From Barnesiella sp. (lineage in GTDB: Bacteria > Bacteroidota > Bacteroidia > Bacteroidales > Muribaculaceae): a stretch of 64,000 nt of DNA. Under the pieces are notes generated by a model. The model did no database searches. It had not been told where the DNA came from and saw nothing but the letters and a program-made list of their open reading frames with translations. Below are positions 44,064-52,318 of the stretch, piece by piece (positions within the stretch are counted from its first letter, which is position 1; each line of letters opens with the position of its first letter). The stretch spans positions 1 to 64,000 of the forward strand of contig JAAVEW010000011.1 of the NCBI GenBank assembly GCA_014801075.1, written 5' to 3'. A program made the translations under genes and the position numbers.

Positions 44064-47003
44064 ATGAACAAAGCCTTGAAAATCGCTTTCTCCCTCATGC
44101 TGCTCCCCGGCGGCTTCACGGCCTACTCTGCCTCGCAATATCTCCACACGCCCGACGCGCAGTGGAAACTCTGCCCGGCCGACGAGGTCTCTCTCGATGA
44201 AATAGTTGACAACGGATATGACGCCTCAGCGTGGGTCGATGCCATAGTGCCAGGCACCGCCTTCACCTCCTATGTCGTAGCCGGTAAAGAACAGGACCCG
44301 AACTTCGGCGACAATATATATAATGTTGACCGAAAAAAATATGACCGCTCGATGGCCTACCGCACCAACTTCCGCGTGCCTCAGCAGCTGAGCGGCAATC
44401 GTCTTTGGCTCAACTTTGACGGTATCAACCGCCGCGGCACTGTTTACCTCAACGGCCGCAAACTCGGCGTACTCGACGGCTTCATGCACCGCGGACGCTT
44501 CGACGTAACGGATATAGCCCGCCGCGACGGCGACAATACTCTCGTGGTCATCGTGGACCTGCCTCAGCAACCGCTCGCCAATCAGGGCAGCCCCAACTAC
44601 CTCTCGTCGGCCGGATGGGACTGGATGCCCTACGTGCCCGGTCTCAACAGCGGATTGACCGACAAGGTGTGGATTTCCGATTCGGGCGACGCTACCATCG
44701 TTGACCCCTGGATACGCACTGCCAGACTCACCCCGTCGCACGACCGCGCCGAACTGATCGTGGAGACCGGCGTGAAGAACTCCGGCAAGGAGAAAAAGAG
44801 ATTTACCGTCAAAGGTACAATCACCCCCGGCGACATCACGTTTGAAAAAGAAGTCGAGGTCGAACCGGGCTACACCGCAACAGTTGAGTTTGACAAACGC
44901 TATTTCCCGCAACTCTCGATAAAGAATCCTGACCTGTGGTGGCCCAACGGCTACGGTGACCCCAATCTCTACAACTGCCATATCGAAGTTCTCGCCGACG
45001 GCAAGACAAGTCAGGAACAGGACGTGACATTCGGCATACGCAAATACTCCTACGACAAGAATGACGGAGTGCTCCACATCAAAATCAACGACACCCCCGT
45101 ATTCGTCAAGGGTGGCAACTGGGGCATGAGCGAGTATATGCTGCGTGCCCGCGGTCAGGAGGACTACGACACCCGCATAGCGCTCCACAAGGAGATGAAC
45201 TTCAACATGATACGCAACTGGCTCGGCTCAGTCACCGACGAAGAGTTCTACGACGCATGCGACCGCAACGGCATCATGGTGTGGGACGACTTCTGGATTA
45301 ACTCCAACCCCAACGTTCCCTACGACCTTAACGCGTTCAACAACAACGTGATGGAGAAAATCAAGCGCTTGCGCAACCACGCAGCCATCGCAGTGTGGTG
45401 TGGCGACAACGAGGCTCACCCGCTGCAGCCTATCGACGACTGGATGGCAACCGACATAGCCGCTTTCGACGGCGGCGACCGCATGTATCAGCCCCGCTCC
45501 AACGCTGAAGGACTGAGCGGCAGCGGTTCGTGGGGCGCCTTTGACCCTCGTCACTACTTCACCCCCTATCCCAACAGTTACGCCGGAAGCGACGGTTATG
45601 GCAGCTGGGGTTTCCGCACCGAAATCGGTACTGCCGTTGTTCCCACCTATACCAGCCTTGTCAAGTTCATGCCCGACGACCACCTGTGGCCCATCGACGA
45701 CATGTGGAACAAGCACTTCTTCGGACAGCTCGCCTTCAACGCCGACCCCGACGGTTACGTCAGAATGGTTACCGAAAACTGGGGTGAACCCACCAACGCC
45801 GCTGACTTCTGCAAGAAAGGCCAGCTCCTCAACTACGAGTCAAACAAAGCGATGTACGAAGGATGGATTGACCACATGTGGGACGACGCCTCGGGCATCA
45901 TGACATGGATGAGCCAGTCGGCCTACCCCTCGATGGTATGGCAGACCTATGACTACTATTTCGACCCGACAGGCGCCTACTGGGGTTGCAAGTCGGCCTG
46001 CGAACCGGTTCACATCTACTGGAACCCCGTCAGCAACGCCGTGCGCGTAGCCAACACTACCTCCGACGGCCGCTATGACCTCACAGCCGAAGCCCGCGTC
46101 TACAACCTCGACGGCAAGGAGGTGAAACGCTACACCAAATCGGCCAAAGTCAACTCCGCGTCCAATAAAGTCACCGACGCCTTTACCCTCGATTTCAACA
46201 CTGACCGCGACACAATATCGCTCGGCAAAACCGTCACTGCCTCGTCGACCAAAGAGGGTCAGCCCGGCGACGTTGCCGACGGCAACTCCCACACCCGCTG
46301 GGCGGCCGAGAAACGACCCGGCGAATGGATTACCATTGACCTCGGCGAGAAGATGAAAGTGGCCGGCGTGCGCCTCAACTGGGAAGCTGCCTACGCCAAG
46401 AAATACAAAGTGCAGGTGAGCGAGAACGGCCACTGGTGGCGCGATGTAGTCAACGAGGAAAACGGCGAACCGGGCATAGCCGAATACTTCTTCAACGAAG
46501 CCGACGCCCGCTACGTGCGCATGCAGGGAGTGGAACTCGGCAACGACTACGGCTACTCTCTCTGGGACTTCGACGTCTACGGCGCGCAGAAGCCTTCGGA
46601 AGGTCTCGATGACACTCATTTTATCAACCTGCAGCTCAAGGACAACAACGGCGCTCTCATCAGCGAGAACAACTACTGGCGAGGCCACGACCGCAAGAAC
46701 TTCCAGGCCATAAACTCAATGCCCAAGGCCAATCTCAAGGTCAAGGACAATATGAAGATTGTTGACGGAAAGGCCGTGATTACCACCACAATCACCAATC
46801 CCCGCAGCGCCCGCTCGGCAGCCTTCGCCGTGCACGCACAACCCGTGCGCAACAGCGACGGCGAACGCCTCCTCCCCGCCATCGAGAGTGACAACTACTT
46901 CACCCTGATGCCCGGCCAGAGCAAAACGGTAACCTTCACATTCTCCCCCTCCCTCCTCGACGACTCCGGCTACACCCTGAAAGTCGAACCCTACAACAAC
47001 TGA
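44064..47003 (+). CDS. Secreted GH2 glycosidase (exo-beta-D-glucosaminidase/mannosidase-like) with nested discoidin domain
   Basis: 979 aa with a signal peptide (TAYSAS). Order: GH2 jelly-roll (30-200), Ig-like (210-330), TIM barrel (335-650) with acid/base region AVWCGDNEAHP (~447) and nucleophile region GFRTEIGTAVV (~518). Next comes the first half of an Ig-like domain (650-715), an F5/8 type C (discoidin) domain (~715-845: TVTASSTKEG, DGNSHTRWAAEKRPGEWITI), the second half (LDDTHFINLQLKD, SENNYWRG) and a terminal Ig-like domain. The fold resembles exo-beta-D-glucosaminidases; glucosamine versus mannose specificity cannot be told. Ends with a strong terminator. Confidence 0.85.
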   Translation: MNKALKIAFSLMLLPGGFTAYSASQYLHTPDAQWKLCPADEVSLDEIVDNGYDASAWVDAIVPGTAFTSYVVAGKEQDPNFGDNIYNVDRKKYDRSMAYRTNFRVPQQLSGNRLWLNFDGINRRGTVYLNGRKLGVLDGFMHRGRFDVTDIARRDGDNTLVVIVDLPQQPLANQGSPNYLSSAGWDWMPYVPGLNSGLTDKVWISDSGDATIVDPWIRTARLTPSHDRAELIVETGVKNSGKEKKRFTVKGTITPGDITFEKEVEVEPGYTATVEFDKRYFPQLSIKNPDLWWPNGYGDPNLYNCHIEVLADGKTSQEQDVTFGIRKYSYDKNDGVLHIKINDTPVFVKGGNWGMSEYMLRARGQEDYDTRIALHKEMNFNMIRNWLGSVTDEEFYDACDRNGIMVWDDFWINSNPNVPYDLNAFNNNVMEKIKRLRNHAAIAVWCGDNEAHPLQPIDDWMATDIAAFDGGDRMYQPRSNAEGLSGSGSWGAFDPRHYFTPYPNSYAGSDGYGSWGFRTEIGTAVVPTYTSLVKFMPDDHLWPIDDMWNKHFFGQLAFNADPDGYVRMVTENWGEPTNAADFCKKGQLLNYESNKAMYEGWIDHMWDDASGIMTWMSQSAYPSMVWQTYDYYFDPTGAYWGCKSACEPVHIYWNPVSNAVRVANTTSDGRYDLTAEARVYNLDGKEVKRYTKSAKVNSASNKVTDAFTLDFNTDRDTISLGKTVTASSTKEGQPGDVADGNSHTRWAAEKRPGEWITIDLGEKMKVAGVRLNWEAAYAKKYKVQVSENGHWWRDVVNEENGEPGIAEYFFNEADARYVRMQGVELGNDYGYSLWDFDVYGAQKPSEGLDDTHFINLQLKDNNGALISENNYWRGHDRKNFQAINSMPKANLKVKDNMKIVDGKAVITTTITNPRSARSAAFAVHAQPVRNSDGERLLPAIESDNYFTLMPGQSKTVTFTFSPSLLDDSGYTLKVEPYNN

Positions 47004-47030
47004 TACCCCCGCAATTATTACTACCTCAAT

Positions 47031-47082
47031 AAAGGAATGCCCCCGAAAAAGTTGTGCAGAACTTTCTTGGGGGCATTTCTTT
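47031..47082 (+). terminator. Terminator after the GH2 gene
   Basis: AAAGGAATGCCCCCGA pairs with TTGGGGGCATTTCTTT around an AAGTT..AACTT inner stem. Confidence 0.85.
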
Positions 47083-47142
47083 ATGTTACACGCCCCCGGC
47101 AATCAATTCATCGCTATATTAGCTTTATAATCAAATTTTCCC

Positions 47143-47150
47143 TATATTTG
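47143..47150 (+). promoter_or_regulatory. -7 promoter box of the GH95 gene
   Basis: TATATTTG, about 90 bases before ATG 47240. The position argues against the upstream GTG 47171 as the real start. Confidence 0.55.
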
Positions 47151-47239
47151 TAATCCGATTTGATTTATGTGTGTATCTATCATATTCCAACGGTACTTTT
47201 TTACCTGATTATTTTTCAAACCTAACCAACATTTTTCAC

Positions 47240-50110
47240 ATGAAATTGAAAACCGTAATCACATTCCTTGTTGCTTGGTTCAGTACGCTTGGCGTATATG
47301 GAGCGCTACGCCCTGAGTTCAGCGACAACAGTAACGAACATTGGTACTACATCGCCTTCACGGCCGGTGAAGCCGTAATCGAAGATGCTCCCGACGGCGG
47401 CGAAATACGCACCGCGTGGGCCACGAAGAGCAATCCCGCGCAGCTGTGGAAACTTGTCGGCACTCCCGATAATTTCATCCTGCAAAGCAAAGCCGGTCAC
47501 TTCGCCCGCTTCGACGGCAAACTGAAATCGACCGCCGACAAAGCAGCCGCCTCACAGCTCGCCATGGTCAACTCCTCGTCCTACCATTTCCCCGACGCAT
47601 GGGAGATAGAGCTTACCGACAACGACGGCCACCGTAAATACTTCAACCAGTGGGGCATGAGCGGCGCAGGCGCAAGCATCGGCCTCAACAATAATAATGA
47701 CCGCAACAATCCCGTCATCTTCATCAATCCCGACGACATAGCCCAGCAGGCTCCCGTTCCCGCAGTCAAAGAGTACAACACCGTAGCGGCTGCCGGCTAC
47801 ACCCCGGCCCATCGCAACACGCTGTGGTACACTACCCCCGTCACTGCCACCACCGTAAGCGACCCCTGGACCGAGTATGCCCTCCCCATAGGCAACGGCG
47901 AGTTCGGCGCAATGATTTTCGGCGGTATCGCGTGCGACCGCGTTCAGTTCAACGACAAGTCGCTCTGGAGCGGTTCACCCACAATGCGCGGCACCTACCT
48001 CAGCTTCGGCAATCTCTACATCGAGGACCTTTCCGGCAACTTCGGTTACTCAGCCGATAAAGCCGCAACCAACTACGTGCGCAACCTCGACCTCTCCGAG
48101 GGCAAAGCCAACGTCACCTACACCACTGCCGACGGCAACATCACCTACACCCGCGAATACATAGCAAGCTACCCTGACAAGTCGGTAGCCGTTCGCATCA
48201 AGGCCTCGAAGCCGGGTCAGGTGAGCCTCCGTCTCTCACTCTTCAACGACATCAAGAAATCGGTAGTGCGCCCTCTCTACAAGGATGGCGAAATATCGTT
48301 TGACGGCGACCTCGACCTCGTAAGCTTCGCCGCCCGCGTCGTGCCTACCGCCAAAGGGGGTACCATCACCACCAACAACGACAATATCGAAATCAAGGGT
48401 GCCGACGAGGTAACAATCGTGCTCGCCGGAGCCACCAACTTCGACCAGCACTCCCCCTCCTACACCTCCGACAAATCGCGCCTCGTGCCCATGGTTGACA
48501 AGCGCGCACGCTCGGCCGCTAAAAAAGGATGGAAGAAACTTCTCGACCGCCACACCGCCGACTACACCGCGCTCTACAACCGCGCCGAACTGAAAATAGA
48601 CAACGCTCTCAACGCTCTCACCACCGAGGATATGATCAAGGCCTACAACAGCGGCAACGACGTGACAGCGCCCACCTCGCTGATGCTCGAAGAGCTCTAC
48701 TTCGCCTACGGTCGCTACCTGCTCATCGCCGCATCGCGTGGTATGGACACCCCCTCCAACCTGCAAGGCATCTGGAACCAGTCAGACAACCCCGCATGGC
48801 AGGCCGACATCCACTCAGACATAAACGTGCAGATGAACCACTGGCCCTGCGAGGTCACCAACCTCTCGGAAACCCACATGCCCTACCTCAACTACGTGCA
48901 CAGCATGGCCCTCGAGCACGAAGAGTGGCCCGAATATGCCCGCCGCGCCGGAGCTACCAAGGGTTGGACCTGCTACACTCAGAACAACATCTTCGGTCAC
49001 TCCGACTATGCCGAAAACTACGTCATAGCCAACGCCTGGTACACCAGCCACCTATGGCAGCACTACCAGTTCACGCTCGACAAGCAGTTCCTCAAAGAGA
49101 AAGCATTCCCCACGATGCTCAGCACAACCGAGTTCTGGCTCGAACGCCTCGTCAAGGACACCGACGGCACATGGGTAGCTCCCGATGAATGGTCGCCCGA
49201 ACATGGACCCGGCCGCGAGCACGGCACAGCCCACGCCCAGCAGCTCATCTCCGACCTCTTCGCCTCCACCCTCGAAGCCATCGATATTCTCGGCAAAGAT
49301 GCCGGCGTATCGGCCGACTTTGTCAACACATTGAAAGATAAATACGCCAACCTCGACCGCGGTCTCGCCATCGAGACCTACAACGGCGAATGGGGCGAGC
49401 AGCACATTCCCGCCGGCACTCCTATACTCCGCGAGTGGAAAACAAGCCCCTTCACTGTCGGACAGAACGAACACCGCCATCAGTCCCACCTCATGGCCCT
49501 CTACCCCCTCGGCGACATCACCCCCGAAAGCGAATACTTCAACGCAGCCGTCAACTCGTTGAAATTGCGCGGCGACCACACAACCGGTTGGTCACTCGCA
49601 TGGCGTCTCTGCCTCTGGGCACGTGCTCTCGACGGCGACCACGCCCATGAGACCATGCGCAAAGCTCTCCGCCACTCCGAAAGCTACTGGTTGACCTACG
49701 AGACCGCCGGCGTCTACTACAACCTTTTCGACTCCCACTCACCCTTCCAGATTGACGGTAACTACGGCTACACAGCCGGCGTCAGCGAGATGCTCCTCCA
49801 GAGCCACGGCGGCACAATACGCCTGCTCCCCGCCCTCCCCTCATGCTGGGCCAAAGGCTCAATGCGCGGCCTCAAAGCACGCGGCAACTTTGAAGTGGAC
49901 CAGCAGTGGACCGACGGACAACTCGAATCCTGCACAATCCGTTCACTCGCCGGCAACGAAGTAAAAGTAGCCTACAAGGACATCGCCAACGCCACCATCA
50001 CCGACCACAAAGGCCGCCCCGTCACCGTCACCACCCCCGACACCAACACGGTAACCTTCCCCACCAAAAAAGGCGCCACCTACACCATCACCTTCCCCAC
50101 CAACAAATAA
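47240..50110 (+). CDS. Secreted GH95 glycosidase (alpha-L-fucosidase-like)
   Basis: 956 aa from ATG 47240, which begins a signal peptide ([17 protein letters not shown]); the frame extends to GTG 47171 but without signal-peptide sense. An N-terminal ~150-residue beta-trefoil-like part is followed by the GH95 N-domain ([26 protein letters not shown]) and the (alpha/alpha)6 barrel. Catalytic region: [11 protein letters not shown] (paired Asn), [10 protein letters not shown] (acid Glu), [12 protein letters not shown] (Asp). GH95 enzymes release alpha-1,2-fucose (some alpha-galactose) from host or plant glycans. Its stop codon region is repeated downstream. Confidence 0.88.
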   Translation: MKLKTVITFLVAWFSTLGVYGALRPEFSDNSNEHWYYIAFTAGEAVIEDAPDGGEIRTAWATKSNPAQLWKLVGTPDNFILQSKAGHFARFDGKLKSTADKAAASQLAMVNSSSYHFPDAWEIELTDNDGHRKYFNQWGMSGAGASIGLNNNNDRNNPVIFINPDDIAQQAPVPAVKEYNTVAAAGYTPAHRNTLWYTTPVTATTVSDPWTEYALPIGNGEFGAMIFGGIACDRVQFNDKSLWSGSPTMRGTYLSFGNLYIEDLSGNFGYSADKAATNYVRNLDLSEGKANVTYTTADGNITYTREYIASYPDKSVAVRIKASKPGQVSLRLSLFNDIKKSVVRPLYKDGEISFDGDLDLVSFAARVVPTAKGGTITTNNDNIEIKGADEVTIVLAGATNFDQHSPSYTSDKSRLVPMVDKRARSAAKKGWKKLLDRHTADYTALYNRAELKIDNALNALTTEDMIKAYNSGNDVTAPTSLMLEELYFAYGRYLLIAASRGMDTPSNLQGIWNQSDNPAWQADIHSDINVQMNHWPCEVTNLSETHMPYLNYVHSMALEHEEWPEYARRAGATKGWTCYTQNNIFGHSDYAENYVIANAWYTSHLWQHYQFTLDKQFLKEKAFPTMLSTTEFWLERLVKDTDGTWVAPDEWSPEHGPGREHGTAHAQQLISDLFASTLEAIDILGKDAGVSADFVNTLKDKYANLDRGLAIETYNGEWGEQHIPAGTPILREWKTSPFTVGQNEHRHQSHLMALYPLGDITPESEYFNAAVNSLKLRGDHTTGWSLAWRLCLWARALDGDHAHETMRKALRHSESYWLTYETAGVYYNLFDSHSPFQIDGNYGYTAGVSEMLLQSHGGTIRLLPALPSCWAKGSMRGLKARGNFEVDQQWTDGQLESCTIRSLAGNEVKVAYKDIANATITDHKGRPVTVTTPDTNTVTFPTKKGATYTITFPTNK

Positions 50111-50154
50111 CAGCAGTAGTACACCAACAAATAAAATAGTACACCAACAAATAA
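50099..50154 (+). repeat. Direct repeats of the GH95 3' end (ACCAACAAATAA)
   Basis: ACCAACAAATAA, the last codons and stop, recurs at 50123-50134 and 50143-50154; the last two copies are within a perfect 18-base repeat TAGTACACCAACAAATAA (50117, 50137) at a 20-base period. Confidence 0.8.
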
Positions 50155-50237
50155 TAGTTGTATCTAAAAATAATAGCGGTAGTATCCGCAATACTACAAA
50201 GAAAGATACTACAACTAAAGATACAATAAAACAGCAA

Positions 50238-50273
50238 AGAGAGCCTGTTCCAAAATCCCGGAACAGGCTCTCT
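50238..50273 (+). terminator. Terminator after the GH95 gene
   Basis: AGAGAGCCTGTTCC (50238-50251) pairs exactly with GGAACAGGCTCTCT (50260-50273). Confidence 0.8.
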
Positions 50274-50322
50274 TACTTATATGGATAAAAACTAATTCGT
50301 TAATTTCTGCTCGCGCTCTATG

Positions 50323-50432
50323 CACAATCGGCGATAGCGTGGAGCGAGTCGGAGACTCGCTGATTGTGGCTAACCCCGGTGCTTTAGCCCGGGGAGCCCC
50401 GGTACACAGTTAGAGTCGCCTCGGAGAGGCGA
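50323..50432. repeat. Cluster of three GC-rich hairpins downstream of the dpp3 end fragment
   Basis: GCGAGTC-GGA-GACTCGC (50344-50360, inside an outer ACAATC..GATTGT stem from 50324), CCCCGG..CCGGGG (50374-50394) and TCGCCTC-GGA-GAGGCGA (50416-50432). Two share the loop GGA. No gene; looks like REP-type intergenic sequence or a structured 3' UTR. Confidence 0.6.
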
Positions 50433-50437
50433 TTCGC

Positions 50438-50622
50438 GGTTACTTTGTCAGGGGAGAGTAGTCGCGGGAGTAGCGGAGCATTTGGGGGATGTATTCCTCG
50501 GTGTAGTCGATGGTTACGTCGGTTACGTTGCCGTCGGCGTCAAACACGGGGGTGTAGACAGGGTTGACGAAGCCTTTGTAGGGGGCTATGTTGAGATGGG
50601 CATAACGGTCGAGGACTTCCTG
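50438..50622 (-). pseudogene. Duplicate 3' end of the DPP III gene (last 60 codons)
   Basis: 185 bases align without gaps to 52317-52501 at a constant offset of 1879. I count seven mismatches, all synonymous, and the stop codon is kept. The frame (QEVLDRYAHLNIAPYKGF to SRDYSPLTK) is cut off at 50622, where AT-rich sequence begins. It has no start and cannot be expressed as DPP III. It marks one edge of the inserted cassette. Confidence 0.92.
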
Positions 50623-50664
50623 TGACCAAATTTAAATATAAAACCCAACTTTGTTATCCAAAAA

Positions 50665-50761
50665 TTTGTTTGAATGATAAGAAGTTATTAACTTTGTAAC
50701 ATCTCACCAACCAGGCGTTGAAAGAGAAACGGGAGCGGTCATTGCCGCTCCTTGCTTTTTA
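50665..50761 (+). ncRNA. Candidate short antisense RNA (promoter plus terminator unit)
   Basis: TTTG (50665-50668), 20-base spacer and TAACTTTG (50689-50696) give a full consensus promoter on the + strand. GGAGCGG (50732-50738) with CCGCTCC (50745-50751) and TTGCTTTTT (to 50760) is a terminator. The product would run from about 50702 to 50760, roughly 55-60 nt, with no ORF, antisense to the last codons and stop of the 170-aa gene. Confidence 0.45.
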
Positions 50762-51251
50762 TATATTCTTCATACTCTTTAATGAATTTCTTTTTCCGCC
50801 ATTCGTGCTCTATTAAGTATGCAGTCCACGGAAGTAAATACCCATTTCCCTTACGAAGTATTACCACATAATTTTCATCCTCATGCATGATAAGCACATT
50901 TGTTTTGGTTCCACGAGTATTTTCCCATACTCGCAGATATGGATGTTCACTATTATTTATAATGAAAGAAGGCCATTTAATACGTTCTAATCGTCTAAGA
51001 TCAGGAAGTCTGTTTTGCTCAATAGCACCCTCCGAAGTCATGTGCCAAAAAGTAGCCTCTTTTCCCTCCGTCACGGGATATTTCTTTAAAGCCAATCTTG
51101 TGCCCCTAAATATTGGACGGTTGCGAATGAACTCATCAGTAAAAATTTCATAGACAGCCTCGAGATAACGAGCGAAGTTACCTCCGAATTGCGAAAGTTC
51201 AATTAAGTCAGGCAATTCAAGTATCTGTTCTTTCTCAATGCTTTCGTCCAT
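50739..51251 (-). CDS. Unrecognised 170-aa protein, partner of the DUF3800 gene
   Basis: 170 aa, cytoplasmic, mixed alpha/beta. Visible blocks: RPIFRGTRLALKKYPV, ATFWHMTSEG, PDLRRLERIKWPSFII, WENTRGTKTNVLIM, YVVILRKGNGYLLPWTAYLI, and a basic helical C-terminus (EHEWRKKKFIKEYEEYIKSK). The conserved-looking R, H, W and E positions suggest a small enzyme, possibly a nuclease-like toxin fold, but I cannot name the family. The FRG-like triplet alone does not justify an FRG-domain call. The start (ATG 51251) overlaps the DUF3800 stop by 17 bases. AT-rich relative to the chromosome. Confidence 0.65.
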   Translation of the reverse strand: MDESIEKEQILELPDLIELSQFGGNFARYLEAVYEIFTDEFIRNRPIFRGTRLALKKYPVTEGKEATFWHMTSEGAIEQNRLPDLRRLERIKWPSFIINNSEHPYLRVWENTRGTKTNVLIMHEDENYVVILRKGNGYLLPWTAYLIEHEWRKKKFIKEYEEYIKSKERQ

Positions 51252-51945
51252 GCCACAATAAAATATTAAATTTAGGTTCGAGGGGCCAGGTGGTGGAATT
51301 AAGAGTATATCCGCTTCTTTTACGAATTAAATTTATAAGAGCTAATTTGGCCTCATTAGAATTAAGACCGCGATGAAAATACGATAAAGCTCCTATCAAA
51401 AGGTCTGTCAGGCCCATAATCTCTACCTCGTGAGACCGAATCTGCTGAACTCGATGAATCATCTGCCGGTCAAAATCATAACTGCTGTTACACAAAACAT
51501 CGTGTAATTTCTCAACTTTTTTCTGACTGCGTGTATCCTTAATGTCAATATAAATTGAATACTTATTATTAGGTGCAAAAATGCGCCTAAGCATTAAAAA
51601 GTATGCACGATAGTAAAACTCATCGTGTGTCAAATTAAAATCGGCTAAGTTGAGGTCTCTTTTGTCAACAATAATAGCGCGGAATGTAAGATAGCTACTA
51701 TCGAAGAAATAATTAATTAGGGCATTATAGTAATCCGATTTTGCATTGGACACCTTGTTCCATTTAATCTCAGTATCACGATAGATACCAAACTGAGCTT
51801 TAATAGCTCTTATATCGTCTGAAACCTGCTTCTTAAATTCATCAGGACAGACTATGCCACCAATTACCATTACAAAATCGTTATCACGTCCGTTCTGTAA
51901 ATGGCAACTCTCGTCGCAGTAAATATCGAATAATTTATACGCCAT
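51235..51945 (-). CDS. DUF3800 domain protein
   Basis: 236 aa. N-terminal YKLFDIYCDESCHL (D..ES as in RNase H-like folds), VMVIGGIVC, IKWNKVSNAKSDYYNALINYF, IYIDIKDTRSQKKVEKLHDVL, and MGLTDLLIGALSYF (late acidic residue) match DUF3800, a family found in mobile elements and near defence genes; its activity is not established. AT-rich, on the same strand as dpp3 and separated from it by a bidirectional terminator. A tiny frameshifted ORF ends 2 bases upstream. Likely first intact gene of a two- or three-gene cassette. Confidence 0.82.
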   Translation of the reverse strand: MAYKLFDIYCDESCHLQNGRDNDFVMVIGGIVCPDEFKKQVSDDIRAIKAQFGIYRDTEIKWNKVSNAKSDYYNALINYFFDSSYLTFRAIIVDKRDLNLADFNLTHDEFYYRAYFLMLRRIFAPNNKYSIYIDIKDTRSQKKVEKLHDVLCNSSYDFDRQMIHRVQQIRSHEVEIMGLTDLLIGALSYFHRGLNSNEAKLALINLIRKRSGYTLNSTTWPLEPKFNILLWHGRKH

Positions 51946-51947
51946 GT

Positions 51948-52053
51948 TTAGTCCCAGTTTTTAAGGTTGTCAATATAAAGTTCATCCGTTTCCCTTAATT
52001 TTAAAATCTTCAAAGCCGTTACTAAGTTTCAATAGTGCCTGTTCAATCTTCAT
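51948..52053 (-). pseudogene. Tiny frameshifted ORF upstream of DUF3800
   Basis: ATG 52053 reads MKIEQALLKLSNGFEDFKIK and then meets TGA after GNG. If one G of the GGG run at about 51988-51990 is removed, the frame continues ETDELYIDNLKNWD and stops (TAA 51948) two bases before the DUF3800 ATG: 34 aa in all. The tight coupling and a -7 box 18 bases upstream suggest a real small gene with a frameshift (mutation, sequencing error or programmed shift). Confidence 0.4.
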
Positions 52054-52070
52054 AAACTTAATATTATATG

Positions 52071-52078
52071 CAAATATA
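52071..52078 (-). promoter_or_regulatory. -7 promoter box of the DUF3800 cassette
   Basis: TATATTTG on the minus strand, 17 bases before the tiny ORF's ATG; no clear -33 box. Confidence 0.45.
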
Positions 52079-52193
52079 TGAAATTTTCATATAACACCAC
52101 TCATACTGAGGTAAAAAGGATAGCGAGGGGTGTTGGGGACTCGCTCATTTCCTGCCGGCGGGGATATCGTAATAATAAAGATATAGTATTAAT

Positions 52194-52234
52194 AAAAAAG
52201 TGGGGACGTGTTGTTGGTACGTCACCACTTTTTT
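52194..52234. terminator. Bidirectional terminator between dpp3 and the cassette
   Basis: AAAAAAGTGGGGACGT (52194-52209) pairs with ACGTCACCACTTTTTT (52219-52234) with one mismatch. It isolates dpp3 transcription from the cassette. Confidence 0.85.
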
Positions 52235-52318
52235 GAGGTATTCTGTATGTTCTGATTGGGTATGCTCCGGTTCTGTTTGTAACGATACTGTTTGTTACGG
52301 GGGGCGTTTTGGGCCGGG

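Noticed and set aside
44226-45188. 320-codon open frame on - inside the GH2 gene
   Set aside because: Shadow frame produced by C/G-ending codons of the GH2 gene.
47171-47239. GTG start giving a longer GH95 protein
   Set aside because: The extra residues precede a proper signal peptide at 47240 and begin almost at the expected transcription start.
50739-51251. FRG-domain call for the 170-aa cassette protein
   Set aside because: Only the short IFRG string supports it; the remaining sequence does not follow the FRG-domain pattern as I know it.
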